IMG/VR virus record: IMGVR_UViG_3300032242_000398
Location: 1-20,553 of that record
DNA from: a virus
Direction: 5' to 3' (one strand)
Length of the DNA stretch: 20,553 nucleotides
Position 1 is the first letter of the stretch. Each line of letters opens with the position of its first letter. Both the position numbers and the translations under genes were made by a program. The notes beneath the pieces were generated by a model that saw nothing but the letters and a program-made list of their open reading frames with translations, had not been told where the DNA came from and did no database searches. Positions 7,451-14,599 of the stretch are shown here, piece after piece.

Positions 7451-10399
7451 TTATTTGTATTGCGTGAGTGAAGCCAAAACAGTGTAAGTGGCAGATGCGG
7501 TTTTTACTATCGCATAACGATAAACATCAAGCCCAGATGCGTTACCAACAGTAGGTGCGCCGCCAATCCATTTTGGCGTTACAGCAGTTCCGTCAATTGT
7601 TACTGCACTGTTGTAATAGGCCGTAGCGCCTTGAGTTGTAATCAAAACACAAGTAACTGATTGACCAATTGCCAATACAGTATTCATGCTTGTAAGACTG
7701 CTAAATGAAATGTTCAACGTCCAGTTATTTGCAGCATTGGTTGTGTAATATTGCACCGATCCAGACTGTACATAGTAGTTGGTTGTAGCAGATGGAGCCG
7801 CAGCAACTACGTTAACAGTTTCATTGGAATCTAAAAATGTTGCGCCAAAAACAGCATTTGTTCCTTGTGGATAAAGGTTTACAGTTGTAATCAGTTGAGT
7901 TGCTGACAACTGCATTTTGTAAGCGCCTTTACTTTGCGTAAAGCCACCCACATACCATTGATGCGCGTTTGCAGAACCAGTATTGTCTGTTGCGTAAACC
8001 AAATTTCCTGTATAGCTGCTGTTCAATGCAGAGCCAAACAAATACGCTTCGTTGGGGCCAGTCACCGTGTAGGTGATATCAGCATATGTCGAACTGGTAA
8101 AGCCCATATCGGCCCAACCGTGAGCATCCGTACTGTTGTTGGCATAAGCCACAAAATCAGCCGAAGCACTGATGCCGTTTGTTGCGTTGTAAATATACGA
8201 TTGAATGTAGTTATTTATTGCACCAGTAACGCCCACGATTGGGTTTGTTGTGCCCCCAAGCAAAGCGTTAGAACCAACACGCATTGTTGTGCCATCAAAC
8301 TGCAAGTTAGCACTTGTAGTAAATGACCCATAATGAATGTAGTTTGCAGTAAACGAAGTTAAACCAGTACCACCGTTGGCAATAGCAACTGTACCAGTGA
8401 CGTTAGCCGCTGTGCCTGTTGTGTTTTGATTTAGTGTTGGTACATCAGCAGCAACAATTGCTCTGAATGTTGGTACGCCAGCAGAACCGTTAGGAGCGGC
8501 CAAAATGTAGTTTGCTGTTTTTGAAGCGTATGGGTTTTGAGTATCTCCATAACTTGCAGCCAAACTAATTGCTGGAGTTGTACCGCCAGAAGAGACAACA
8601 GGAGACGTACCAGTAACTGAAGTAACAGTGCCGCCAGAACCTGTAGCAGCAATTGTGATGCCTCCAGAACTATTGGTAATAGTTACACCAGACCCAGCAG
8701 TCAATGTGGTTCGAGTAAAACCTGTGCCGTTGCCAATGTCCAATGCGCCGTTGGCAGGTGTTGTTGTTAAGCCTGTACCGCCGTTGGCAATGGCAACTGT
8801 GCCAGTGACGTTTGCAGCATTGCCTGAAATGTTTCCACTAACTTGCGATCCTGGCAAACTTAATGCACTCAACGTAGTGATTGTTGAGTTGGTTGTTCCA
8901 GTAATGTTGGCTGCTGTACCTGTGGTGTTTTGGTTAAGCGTAGGAACATCGGCTGCTTGAATTGCAGCCAATGCAGCGTTTGTGCCATCAGAACGAAGGT
9001 AACGACCAGCCGTTTGAGTGCCAGTCAATGCAGTAATTGCAGCAGCTTGTGTTGTTTGTCCTGTACCGCCGTTGGCAATCGCTACTGCACCCGTAATAAC
9101 AGAAGCAGAAACAGACAAAGGGGTGGTTTGCTTGACAAAAATTTTGCCAACAGAAGCATCAACATAAGATACCGTGCCAACTTGAACTGCAATCCCCGTT
9201 GGAGGAATTGTGTTCATTAATTGACCAGCAGAATAAGGGCTGAGATACAGCACTTGACCCACCGTAAATGTGCCAGTGTTGACGTTATCAATACCACCTT
9301 GAGCAGTAACATAACCAATTGCACCGTTGGCAATTGAGCCATTTGTCAAACCAATTACAGCCGAAGTTGCAGCCACATCTGCTTTAGCCAAAGCAATGTT
9401 TGGGTATGTTTGACCACTTGATGTGCTAGTAATGTAAACAGGCGCACCGTTTGCAATTGTTGAGCCAGTATTGTTAATCACCTTGACTTGAATGTCTTGA
9501 CCAATATGAACAATAGCACTTGATGAATCATTAAAGTACGCCAAAGCATGAGCCGCACTGTCGTACCATAAACGACCTTCTGTATACGAGGGCGCAGAAA
9601 CTCCAGTCCAGCTTTCATAGCTGGTTTGAGTTGGCGTAGTTAGTGAAGGGCTTGTTGAAAGAACTGTGTTGCCAGTACCTGTTGATGTTGTAACACCAGT
9701 GCCGCCATTGGCAACAGGAAGAGCTGTACCGCTGTAAGTCAATGCCAGTGTGCCACTAGCAGTAATTGGACTCCCACTAACGGTAAAAATAGCAGGAGCA
9801 GTTAATGCTACCGAGGAAACAGTACCAGAACCTGTGCCGGGTGCGCCTGTAGGGCCAGTAGGACCCAAAGAACCCGTTGTTCCCGTGGGACCTGTAGAAC
9901 CCGTGGCTCCAGTGGCTCCAGTGACTCCAGTGGCTCCTGTAGGGCCTGTAGGGCCTTGAACAGTAGATGGCGCACCTGTGGGTCCAGTTGGACCTGTAGG
10001 CCCAGTAGGACCTGCAATTGAAGATGCAGCACCAGTAGGACCAGTAGGTCCAACTCCTGTGGGTCCGGTAGGGCCAGAAATTGTTGATGGTGCGCCTGTT
10101 GGTCCTGTTGGGCCATTTAATCCCGAAGTTCCATTAGCACCTGTTGGGCCAGTTGGGCCAGTTGTTCCTAAAGTTCCAGACGATCCTGTTGGACCAATAG
10201 AACCTGTTGGGCCAGTTGGGCCAGTTGGACCTGTTACACCAAAATTAACCGTACTTTGATAAAGACCAACAGTTTCAGCGCCTGAGTTTGCAACTACGGA
10301 ACCTGTTCCGCTATTGCCATACAGGCCAGATGTTTGGTTGCCAGGACTGGCAATAACATTGGCATCGGATGTGTTTCCGTAAAGACCGCTAGTAGCCAT
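7451..10399 (-). CDS. Collagen-like tail fibre protein
   Basis: A 982-residue protein with a mosaic layout. Residues 2-53 hold three ~20-residue repeats around GLYGN, GLYGN and GLYQS. Residues 54-190 are a collagen-like G-x-y region dominated by GPTGPTG. Residues ~200-700 contain at least four ANGGTG motifs and the twice-used [17 protein letters not shown], both common in phage fibre shafts. The segment [20 protein letters not shown] then VLYLSP (about 360-390) is another recurrent fibre domain. The C-terminal ~250 residues are non-repetitive and may form the receptor-binding or capping domain. GAGGT seven bases before the ATG gives a good ribosome site. It lies between the adaptor gene and another fibre gene. 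Collagen-like regions in phage fibres are known to form trimeric rods; receptor specificity is unknown. Confidence 0.85.
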   Translation of the reverse strand: MATSGLYGNTSDANVIASPGNQTSGLYGNSGTGSVVANSGAETVGLYQSTVNFGVTGPTGPTGPTGSIGPTGSSGTLGTTGPTGPTGANGTSGLNGPTGPTGAPSTISGPTGPTGVGPTGPTGAASSIAGPTGPTGPTGPTGAPSTVQGPTGPTGATGVTGATGATGSTGPTGTTGSLGPTGPTGAPGTGSGTVSSVALTAPAIFTVSGSPITASGTLALTYSGTALPVANGGTGVTTSTGTGNTVLSTSPSLTTPTQTSYESWTGVSAPSYTEGRLWYDSAAHALAYFNDSSSAIVHIGQDIQVKVINNTGSTIANGAPVYITSTSSGQTYPNIALAKADVAATSAVIGLTNGSIANGAIGYVTAQGGIDNVNTGTFTVGQVLYLSPYSAGQLMNTIPPTGIAVQVGTVSYVDASVGKIFVKQTTPLSVSASVITGAVAIANGGTGQTTQAAAITALTGTQTAGRYLRSDGTNAALAAIQAADVPTLNQNTTGTAANITGTTNSTITTLSALSLPGSQVSGNISGNAANVTGTVAIANGGTGLTTTPANGALDIGNGTGFTRTTLTAGSGVTITNSSGGITIAATGSGGTVTSVTGTSPVVSSGGTTPAISLAASYGDTQNPYASKTANYILAAPNGSAGVPTFRAIVAADVPTLNQNTTGTAANVTGTVAIANGGTGLTSFTANYIHYGSFTTSANLQFDGTTMRVGSNALLGGTTNPIVGVTGAINNYIQSYIYNATNGISASADFVAYANNSTDAHGWADMGFTSSTYADITYTVTGPNEAYLFGSALNSSYTGNLVYATDNTGSANAHQWYVGGFTQSKGAYKMQLSATQLITTVNLYPQGTNAVFGATFLDSNETVNVVAAAPSATTNYYVQSGSVQYYTTNAANNWTLNISFSSLTSMNTVLAIGQSVTCVLITTQGATAYYNSAVTIDGTAVTPKWIGGAPTVGNASGLDVYRYAIVKTASATYTVLASLTQYK
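8394..8460 (-). repeat. Intragenic direct repeat, copy A (fibre shaft module)
   Basis: This 67-base stretch and 8898-8964 encode nearly the same segment, [17 protein letters not shown] plus flanks, in the same frame of the 982-residue fibre. The DNA copies differ at scattered, mostly synonymous positions, so the duplication is not recent or has been held by protein-level selection. The preceding VAIANGGTG module (about 8372-8410) also has a close copy at about 8779-8817. Confidence 0.75.
8898..8964 (-). repeat. Intragenic direct repeat, copy B (fibre shaft module)
   Basis: Partner of the stretch at 8394-8460, same strand and frame, encoding [20 protein letters not shown] instead of the ANVTG version. 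Both copies sit next to a TG(T/N) and ANGGTG module, so the shaft appears to have grown by module duplication. Confidence 0.75.
9830..10240 (-). repeat. Collagen-like Gly-Pro-Thr coding repeat
   Basis: Residues 54-190 of the 982-residue fibre are G-x-y triplets, mostly GPT, broken by short linkers such as [18 protein letters not shown] and GAPSTVQGP. At DNA level this is a degenerate 9-base-type repeat (GGACCTGTAGGCCCAGTAGG and close variants read on the plus strand). The repeat also keeps other frames open, which explains a Gly-Pro-Val-rich reading on the opposite strand that I do not regard as a gene. Such arrays can change length by recombination, which would alter the length of the fibre rod. 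Confidence 0.9.
10241..10396 (-). repeat. Threefold ~20-residue GLYGN repeat at fibre N-terminus
   Basis: Residues 2-53 of the collagen-like fibre read as three consecutive units: SGLYGN followed by NVIASPG, SGLYGN followed by SVVANSG, and VGLYQS leading into the collagen region. Spacing of the GLY motif is exactly 20 residues (positions 5, 25 and 45). The place, at the N-terminus where phage fibres attach to the tail, suggests a repeated anchoring motif; this is inference. Confidence 0.8.
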
Positions 10400-10407
10400 T
10401 TGTTACC

Positions 10408-11391
10408 TCACTTAAAGCTGTAGCGATAATTGCGGGGCTGAAATTCGGAAGTGAGGTGTTGATCCCCACCACGCCATTTGCCTTTGTAGTTCTGATCTTC
10501 AATCAGACCATAAGCGTCATCAAATCGACTAATCCATTTTTGAGCTTCTTCGACATTTTTGTTTTTGTCGTAATAAGCCCAAAGAGTGCCATACAAATAG
10601 CCTTCAGGAAAAGAAGACAAAATTGCATTGTTTTGCACAATTGGATATGTGGAAGATTGTGTTGGGCTAAATAAAAATGGAAACGTGCGTTGATAATACG
10701 CTTTGATTGTGACGTTTGCACCTGGGTTTGGCGTAAACACATAGTTAGGACCGACTTCAGAAAAAGAAGCACGGATAACTCGTGGTACACCAAATGGGCG
10801 AATGTACAGTTGGTCAATCATTCTGCGGCGAATGATTTCACGGTCACCAACTCGGTCATACACAATCCAAGGACCAAGAGCAGTAGCACCGGGAGGCTGA
10901 TTGGATGGAGCAGATTCTTGGAAGAACAGAATTGGGAAATTCATGTCCGCAGGAATCGGAGCCATGCCTTGAGCATCTGTTGTCAGAATTGTGGGGCTTG
11001 TTGCATCATAAGGATTTGAACGAAGAGAAGGCAACTCAATTGTTCGCATCTTCAGTTCAGCCATTTGAATGCAAGACTGAATTTCCAAAGATGATGTTGT
11101 TGGCAGCTTCAAAATTGCTGTCGGCAAACTTACGCTTGACCATGTTCCATCAGGATCATTGACAGTAATTGTGCTTGTTGAAACTGCGGTAACAGCAGCA
11201 AAAGGTCCCATGATGTTGGGACCAATAAAATCTCCAATCAGAACTGCGCTTGTGGGATTTGCTGAACAGGTAATAACTCCTGTGGTGGAGTTAAATGCTG
11301 TTGCGTTAATGCTGATGCTGCTGGGAATGGCCCCCACCCATTGGGCTACACGGCTAACAAGTGAGTTAGCGGATTGAATATAAAGGGCCAT
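10408..11391 (-). CDS. Putative head-tail adaptor protein (SU10-adaptor-like)
   Basis: A 327-residue protein without membrane segments. The N-terminal part (VSRVAQWVGAIPSS) is followed by a beta-rich insert at about residues 25-90. Helices and strands typical of phage adaptor proteins come next (IQSCIQMAELKMRTIELPSL, AQGMAPIPADMNFPILFF). The C-terminal part, PEGYLYGTLWAYYDKNKNVE then WISRFDDAYG, is the helical end seen in adaptors that dock under the portal ring (functional equivalents of T7 gp11 or P22 gp4). It is preceded by AAGGA seven bases before the ATG, and lies between the coat-protein region and the fibre genes, where such adaptors are found. Function is inferred from resemblance and gene order. 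Confidence 0.6.
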   Translation of the reverse strand: MALYIQSANSLVSRVAQWVGAIPSSISINATAFNSTTGVITCSANPTSAVLIGDFIGPNIMGPFAAVTAVSTSTITVNDPDGTWSSVSLPTAILKLPTTSSLEIQSCIQMAELKMRTIELPSLRSNPYDATSPTILTTDAQGMAPIPADMNFPILFFQESAPSNQPPGATALGPWIVYDRVGDREIIRRRMIDQLYIRPFGVPRVIRASFSEVGPNYVFTPNPGANVTIKAYYQRTFPFLFSPTQSSTYPIVQNNAILSSFPEGYLYGTLWAYYDKNKNVEEAQKWISRFDDAYGLIEDQNYKGKWRGGDQHLTSEFQPRNYRYSFK

Positions 11392-11400
11392 GTCGCATCC

Positions 11401-11901
11401 TTATTTGGTCGGTACAGCAGGATTATACGGAAGAGGAATTTTTCCGCTAGGGTGACAGACAAAATCGCTGTAATACTCATTAACGATGGCGTAAAACAGA
11501 ATTTTGTCCTCTTTGTCTCGCTTGATCAATTCCCAAGGACGGTTGTTAAACCATTTGGAACTGATTTCATGGGCAAAGCATTTGGGCAACTCCATCGCAT
11601 GAAAAGTTCCTGCAAAGAATGGGTTTGCTGTCCCATGTTCTTTGTAAAACTCCCTGCGGTCTTTGCACATTTGACGGATTGACTCGACGTTTTTTTGGTC
11701 ATATTGCACATAACGTGTGCCATCAATAGCACCGACTTTGTAGTCAATGTTATCGGTCTTAAAAGTTTGGGACCAAGTGCCCGACTTTACTTCGTTGTAA
11801 AGCTTGTCGTTATGACGGAAAACGCCGTCAATGCCACCTTCAAGAATACCGTCTGAGTAGTATTTCTCGTTGATCTTTACTTCTTCATTATCGTCAGTCA
11901 T
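11401..11901 (-). CDS. Uncharacterised phage protein between coat and adaptor genes
   Basis: A 166-residue protein I do not recognise. I chose the ATG at 11901 (MTDDNEEVKINEKYY) instead of the in-frame ATG at 11913 because GGAG lies six bases before it, inside the longer reading. The protein is charged, with acidic N-terminal residues, aromatic-rich segments (EKYYSDGILEGGIDGVF, YAIVNEYYSDFVCHPSG) and a Pro-rich end (GKIPLPYNPAVPTK). No signal peptide, membrane helix or catalytic motif is visible. Genes at this place in related phages often code for head decoration, head completion or hypothetical proteins, but nothing here decides between them. It lies about 60 bases downstream of the coat gene, one of the two longest gaps in the window. 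Confidence 0.75.
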   Translation of the reverse strand: MTDDNEEVKINEKYYSDGILEGGIDGVFRHNDKLYNEVKSGTWSQTFKTDNIDYKVGAIDGTRYVQYDQKNVESIRQMCKDRREFYKEHGTANPFFAGTFHAMELPKCFAHEISSKWFNNRPWELIKRDKEDKILFYAIVNEYYSDFVCHPSGKIPLPYNPAVPTK

Positions 11902-11907
11902 TGCTTT

Positions 11908-11911
11908 CTCC
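11908..11911 (-). promoter_or_regulatory. Ribosome binding site GGAG that decides the start at 11901
   Basis: On the minus strand GGAG is followed by six bases (AAAGCA) and ATG at 11901. The alternative ATG at 11913 overlaps this site and has no comparable sequence at the right distance, only a C/T-rich stretch. Confidence 0.6.
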
Positions 11912-11963
11912 ATGCTTTACCAAAGGAGGCCATTTCGGACCCCCTTCAGAAAAGCCCTAGAGC

Positions 11964-13121
11964 TTAAGCCAGGTAACGCTGGACTTGAGTGCTTGGACGA
12001 GGAGTCGTCACAGCAGCACCTGTTGGGCTGATAGCAGCCAACACAGCCACACCTGCGGGGTTACGCACAATCAGCGTACCTTCCATGATGTACTGGTCCA
12101 AAGAAGCGTCAGCAGAACTAAACACTTCGTTGTTTGGACCCAGTTCACGCAAGCTACCCCACTGGATGACGTCAGGGTTCAGGAACAGGGCAGAAGTGTT
12201 GTCTGCACCAGTTTGGTCCATAACCCAAGAATCGTCGATCTGGTAGGTGTAGTTGAAGTCACCTTCGTAAGTACCAATCGTATCGCCCTTGTCAGCAGGG
12301 TTGAAACGGTTGATCGAACGGCTGGTAGGCATCATGTCCGAGATGTGGGTACGCATCGAAGTTGGGACCACCATGTTGGTGATCTTGGCGTTGAAGCGTT
12401 GCTCGGCGGTAGTCACCAACTGCTTGTACAGGTAAGGGCTGAACTGTTGCAGGGTCACGCCACTTGAGAAAGTGAAGTAGCCCAGACCAGCGTTGCTCAA
12501 CAGACCGTTGAAAGGTTGGTTGGTGTTGGTCACGGCAGTGGTGTCGTTACCATCGCTGGTAGCCAAGTTCAGAACCGAAACGCCGTCAGTGTCGTTGCCC
12601 GAACGTGTACCTGCGAAAGAATACAGCGAACCGAAACGACGACCGTTGTTAGGCGAAGAACCTTGAGTGGCAGCTTGACCGGAGTACTTGATAGAAGCAC
12701 CGTCAGCGCGAACCATTTGCAGTTCAACGTCAAACATGATTTCAGTCAATTGCTTGACTTCTTGGTAGGCTTGTGGATCGCCACCAGCTTGTTCAACAGC
12801 ACGAGCAGTGCCAGTAGCACCAATCACAGTGGTGAAAATCTGGGTGTAGTTACCGCAGTTAGCACGGGTGTTGTCAGCAGCTTGCGAAGCAGCAACAGCA
12901 GCGCCTTCCAACTTGGCGTTCAGGGCTGGAGTACGGTAGTAATCCACAGGCCAGATGTGCAGAGTCGAATTGACTTTGCGCTTCTTGGACATAGCCATGT
13001 TAGTCAGAGGGGTACGGTCTTTAACATAGTTAGAGACGGTCATATCGAGGTCTTTGACCACGATGTCGGTGGTATACGAGCCGTTGCCGTTACCAAGGTT
13101 TGCAGAGGTGATTGTAGACAT
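11964..13121 (-). CDS. Major capsid (coat) protein, SU10/DUF5309-like
   Basis: A 385-residue protein. The N-terminal TPLTNMAMSKKRKVN followed by HIWPVD (residues 37-60) matches the TP...K....H.W..D pattern of the SU10-type coat family. Later elements agree with that family: GNYTQIFTTVIGATGTARAV (90-109), the helix EIMFDVELQMV, VVPTSMRTHISDMM, IGTYEGDFNYTYQIDDSWVM, and ALFLNPDVIQWGSLREL. It is expected to have the HK97 fold and to form the icosahedral shell with the scaffold encoded just upstream. The ribosome site AGGAG, six bases before the ATG, is the strongest in the window, as expected for the most abundant virion protein. The gene is more GC-rich than the fibre genes (52% in one 60-base line I counted, against 30-45% in fibre lines), probably reflecting codon choice for high expression. 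Confidence 0.88.
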   Translation of the reverse strand: MSTITSANLGNGNGSYTTDIVVKDLDMTVSNYVKDRTPLTNMAMSKKRKVNSTLHIWPVDYYRTPALNAKLEGAAVAASQAADNTRANCGNYTQIFTTVIGATGTARAVEQAGGDPQAYQEVKQLTEIMFDVELQMVRADGASIKYSGQAATQGSSPNNGRRFGSLYSFAGTRSGNDTDGVSVLNLATSDGNDTTAVTNTNQPFNGLLSNAGLGYFTFSSGVTLQQFSPYLYKQLVTTAEQRFNAKITNMVVPTSMRTHISDMMPTSRSINRFNPADKGDTIGTYEGDFNYTYQIDDSWVMDQTGADNTSALFLNPDVIQWGSLRELGPNNEVFSSADASLDQYIMEGTLIVRNPAGVAVLAAISPTGAAVTTPRPSTQVQRYLA

Positions 13122-13127
13122 GGAAAA

Positions 13128-13132
13128 CTCCT
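13128..13132 (-). promoter_or_regulatory. Strong Shine-Dalgarno site of the coat gene
   Basis: AGGAG on the minus strand, six bases before the coat-protein ATG at 13121, in the short gap after the scaffold stop. It is the closest match to the consensus among the sites I inspected and fits the need for high coat-protein output. Confidence 0.65.
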
Positions 13133-13137
13133 GTTAA

Positions 13138-14256
13138 TTAACGCTTGCGTTGTTTGTTTGCAGCAAGCATGGTTGCCAAAAGGTCGCGTGACGCATTCCT
13201 ATCACCGGACTTAGCCTGTTTTTGAAGACGTTCCATCTCGTTCTCTGGAGCGGTTTTGGCTTTTGCAACTGGTCGGCTGGCTGCTGCCAACGAACTACCT
13301 GCATTACGCACTTTGGGTCCTTCACGAAACTTCATTCCATCCCGGATCAACCCCAACAGATACTCGTCACTGGATACCAGATCAATGTTCTGGACACCAG
13401 GAATATAAGAACCTGCTGCACCTTTCCATTCTTTACCTAGCTTCTCACGAAGTTCAGTAAAGTTGGCCTTGTTAGCCAATTCTTTGTCAGAAAACGATTG
13501 CCGCGCTTGTTCCAAAGTTTTCTGGACAAATGCGGACCGATGCTGATAGAACTGTTCAACTTTGGGCCGAGTTGTCTTAATGAACTGAGACTTTTCCTCA
13601 ATCAGAGAGGCGTTTTGGCGAATAGCCGCTTCTGCCTGACTCTTTTCTGCTGGATCAGTAGCGTTTTGATAGATTTGCTGCCATTGCTGGTTGTATTGTT
13701 GGAGGGTGATCAGTTCATCTGCTGCGCTTTGCAACTGAGGAACAATGGTCAACTCCAGACCAATCTGCAATCCATCAAGTTCACTTCGACGTTTCGATTC
13801 GTACTCTTCAAAATCGGCTCGTTCGGCTTTAAGCTTACGGGCACTTTCATGGATAGCACTGCCCTGACCCAGAATAGAAGCTGCTTTTTCTGCTGTGATC
13901 TCAATAAAGCCGCCTTCGGCATCCTTATTGGGGATTCGCAACGTCAAATCAGGATTCTCTTTCGCAAAATCCAGGAAGTTGACTGCTTCGGTTACACCAT
14001 CAGTGGCCTCGGCTTCATCTTCGGACTGTACGGCATCCGACTCATTAACAATACCATCTTCAGGTTCGACACCTTCAACAGGAGTCGCCTCCGGGGATTC
14101 AGCTTTCGCTTCTTCTTGTCCGGCTGGTGGTGGAGAACTGCCATCAGGTTGCGGATTGTTACGCTTGTTAGCGGCAATCATTGCAGCGATAGCATCGGCG
14201 GGATTCGCCACACCAGTTTGCTCAGGGGCGGTCGCATTAGCGATTACGTCTGACAT
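13138..14256 (-). CDS. Scaffolding protein
   Basis: A 372-residue protein with the composition and position of a phage scaffold: directly upstream of the coat gene, highly charged and mainly helical. Residues 40-95 are acidic and Pro/Ala/Glu-rich, probably disordered. Residues ~135-275 look like coiled coil (ARKLKAERADFEEYESKRRS, LITLQQYNQQWQQIYQ, KVEQFYQHRSAFVQKTLEQA). The basic C-terminus ending ANKQRKR fits a coat-binding helix as in P22 and related scaffolds. A short motif near the N-terminus (AAMIAANKRNN, 24-34) is echoed at the C-terminus (ATMLAANKQRK, 361-371). The scaffold should fill the prohead and leave or be cleaved before DNA entry. No protease gene is visible nearby. The ribosome site is AGAGAG. 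Confidence 0.82.
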   Translation of the reverse strand: MSDVIANATAPEQTGVANPADAIAAMIAANKRNNPQPDGSSPPPAGQEEAKAESPEATPVEGVEPEDGIVNESDAVQSEDEAEATDGVTEAVNFLDFAKENPDLTLRIPNKDAEGGFIEITAEKAASILGQGSAIHESARKLKAERADFEEYESKRRSELDGLQIGLELTIVPQLQSAADELITLQQYNQQWQQIYQNATDPAEKSQAEAAIRQNASLIEEKSQFIKTTRPKVEQFYQHRSAFVQKTLEQARQSFSDKELANKANFTELREKLGKEWKGAAGSYIPGVQNIDLVSSDEYLLGLIRDGMKFREGPKVRNAGSSLAAASRPVAKAKTAPENEMERLQKQAKSGDRNASRDLLATMLAANKQRKR

Positions 14257-14272
14257 AGTTTACTCTCTTTGG

Positions 14273-14590
14273 TTAAGTGATAGATTTCTTTGCCACTTTT
14301 CCAAGATATTCTGTCTTTTCAACAAAGCCAATGAAATCTCGGACTCCAGCAACATTAAATGCGTTTTCAATACGCTCTGGATCAGTTCTGGATTCTTCCA
14401 GACGGGCCAGTAAGTCAAACCTGTAAAGGTTAAACAGCAATGCAAAATCCTCATTCTTCATGAGGCGGGAAGCACATTCCCCATTGTCAATAACTAGAGT
14501 TTTTCGATTTACATCTGACTCCTTTGCTGCATCAGAGGCACGAGTCCTCCGATTGAAATAATCACGAATATTCAATACCAAGCTTTTCAT
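14273..14590 (-). CDS. Small uncharacterised phage protein between portal and scaffold
   Basis: A 105-residue protein of no family I recognise. It begins MKSLVLNIRDYFNRRTRASD and contains a run of charged helical sequence (DFALLFNLYRFDLLARLEES) and an end rich in Lys (EKTEYLGKVAKKSIT). There is no signal peptide or membrane helix. AAGGT lies seven bases before the ATG, the start is nine bases after the portal stop, and the stop lies 16 bases before the scaffold start, so it is a regular member of the head operon. It could be a head assembly factor, but nothing in the sequence proves this. Confidence 0.75.
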   Translation of the reverse strand: MKSLVLNIRDYFNRRTRASDAAKESDVNRKTLVIDNGECASRLMKNEDFALLFNLYRFDLLARLEESRTDPERIENAFNVAGVRDFIGFVEKTEYLGKVAKKSIT

Positions 14591-14599
14591 TGCAATACC

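Noticed and set aside
9978-10259. Gly-Pro-Val-rich open frame on the plus strand
   Set aside because: It is the antisense reading of the GPT coding repeat; repeat periodicity keeps it open. The sense frame continues into a complete fibre protein.
11908-11930. Possible hairpin hiding the ribosome site of the 166-residue gene
   Set aside because: CTCC about 13 bases upstream can pair with GGAG, but only four pairs form with no extension, too little to claim regulation.
11948-11966. Possible terminator after the coat gene
   Set aside because: The minus strand can form a five-pair stem (one G-U) with a CUAG loop and a UUUU run, but two of the U residues are in the stem and the stem is weak, so I do not call it.
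11985-13214. Plus-strand open frames of 160 and 232 residues
   Set aside because: They are antisense to the strongly supported coat gene and scaffold end, and have no ribosome site or known motif.
13498-14413. Plus-strand open frames of 251 and 172 residues
   Set aside because: Both are antisense to the scaffold gene, whose composition, position and ribosome site are typical; they reflect its codon bias.
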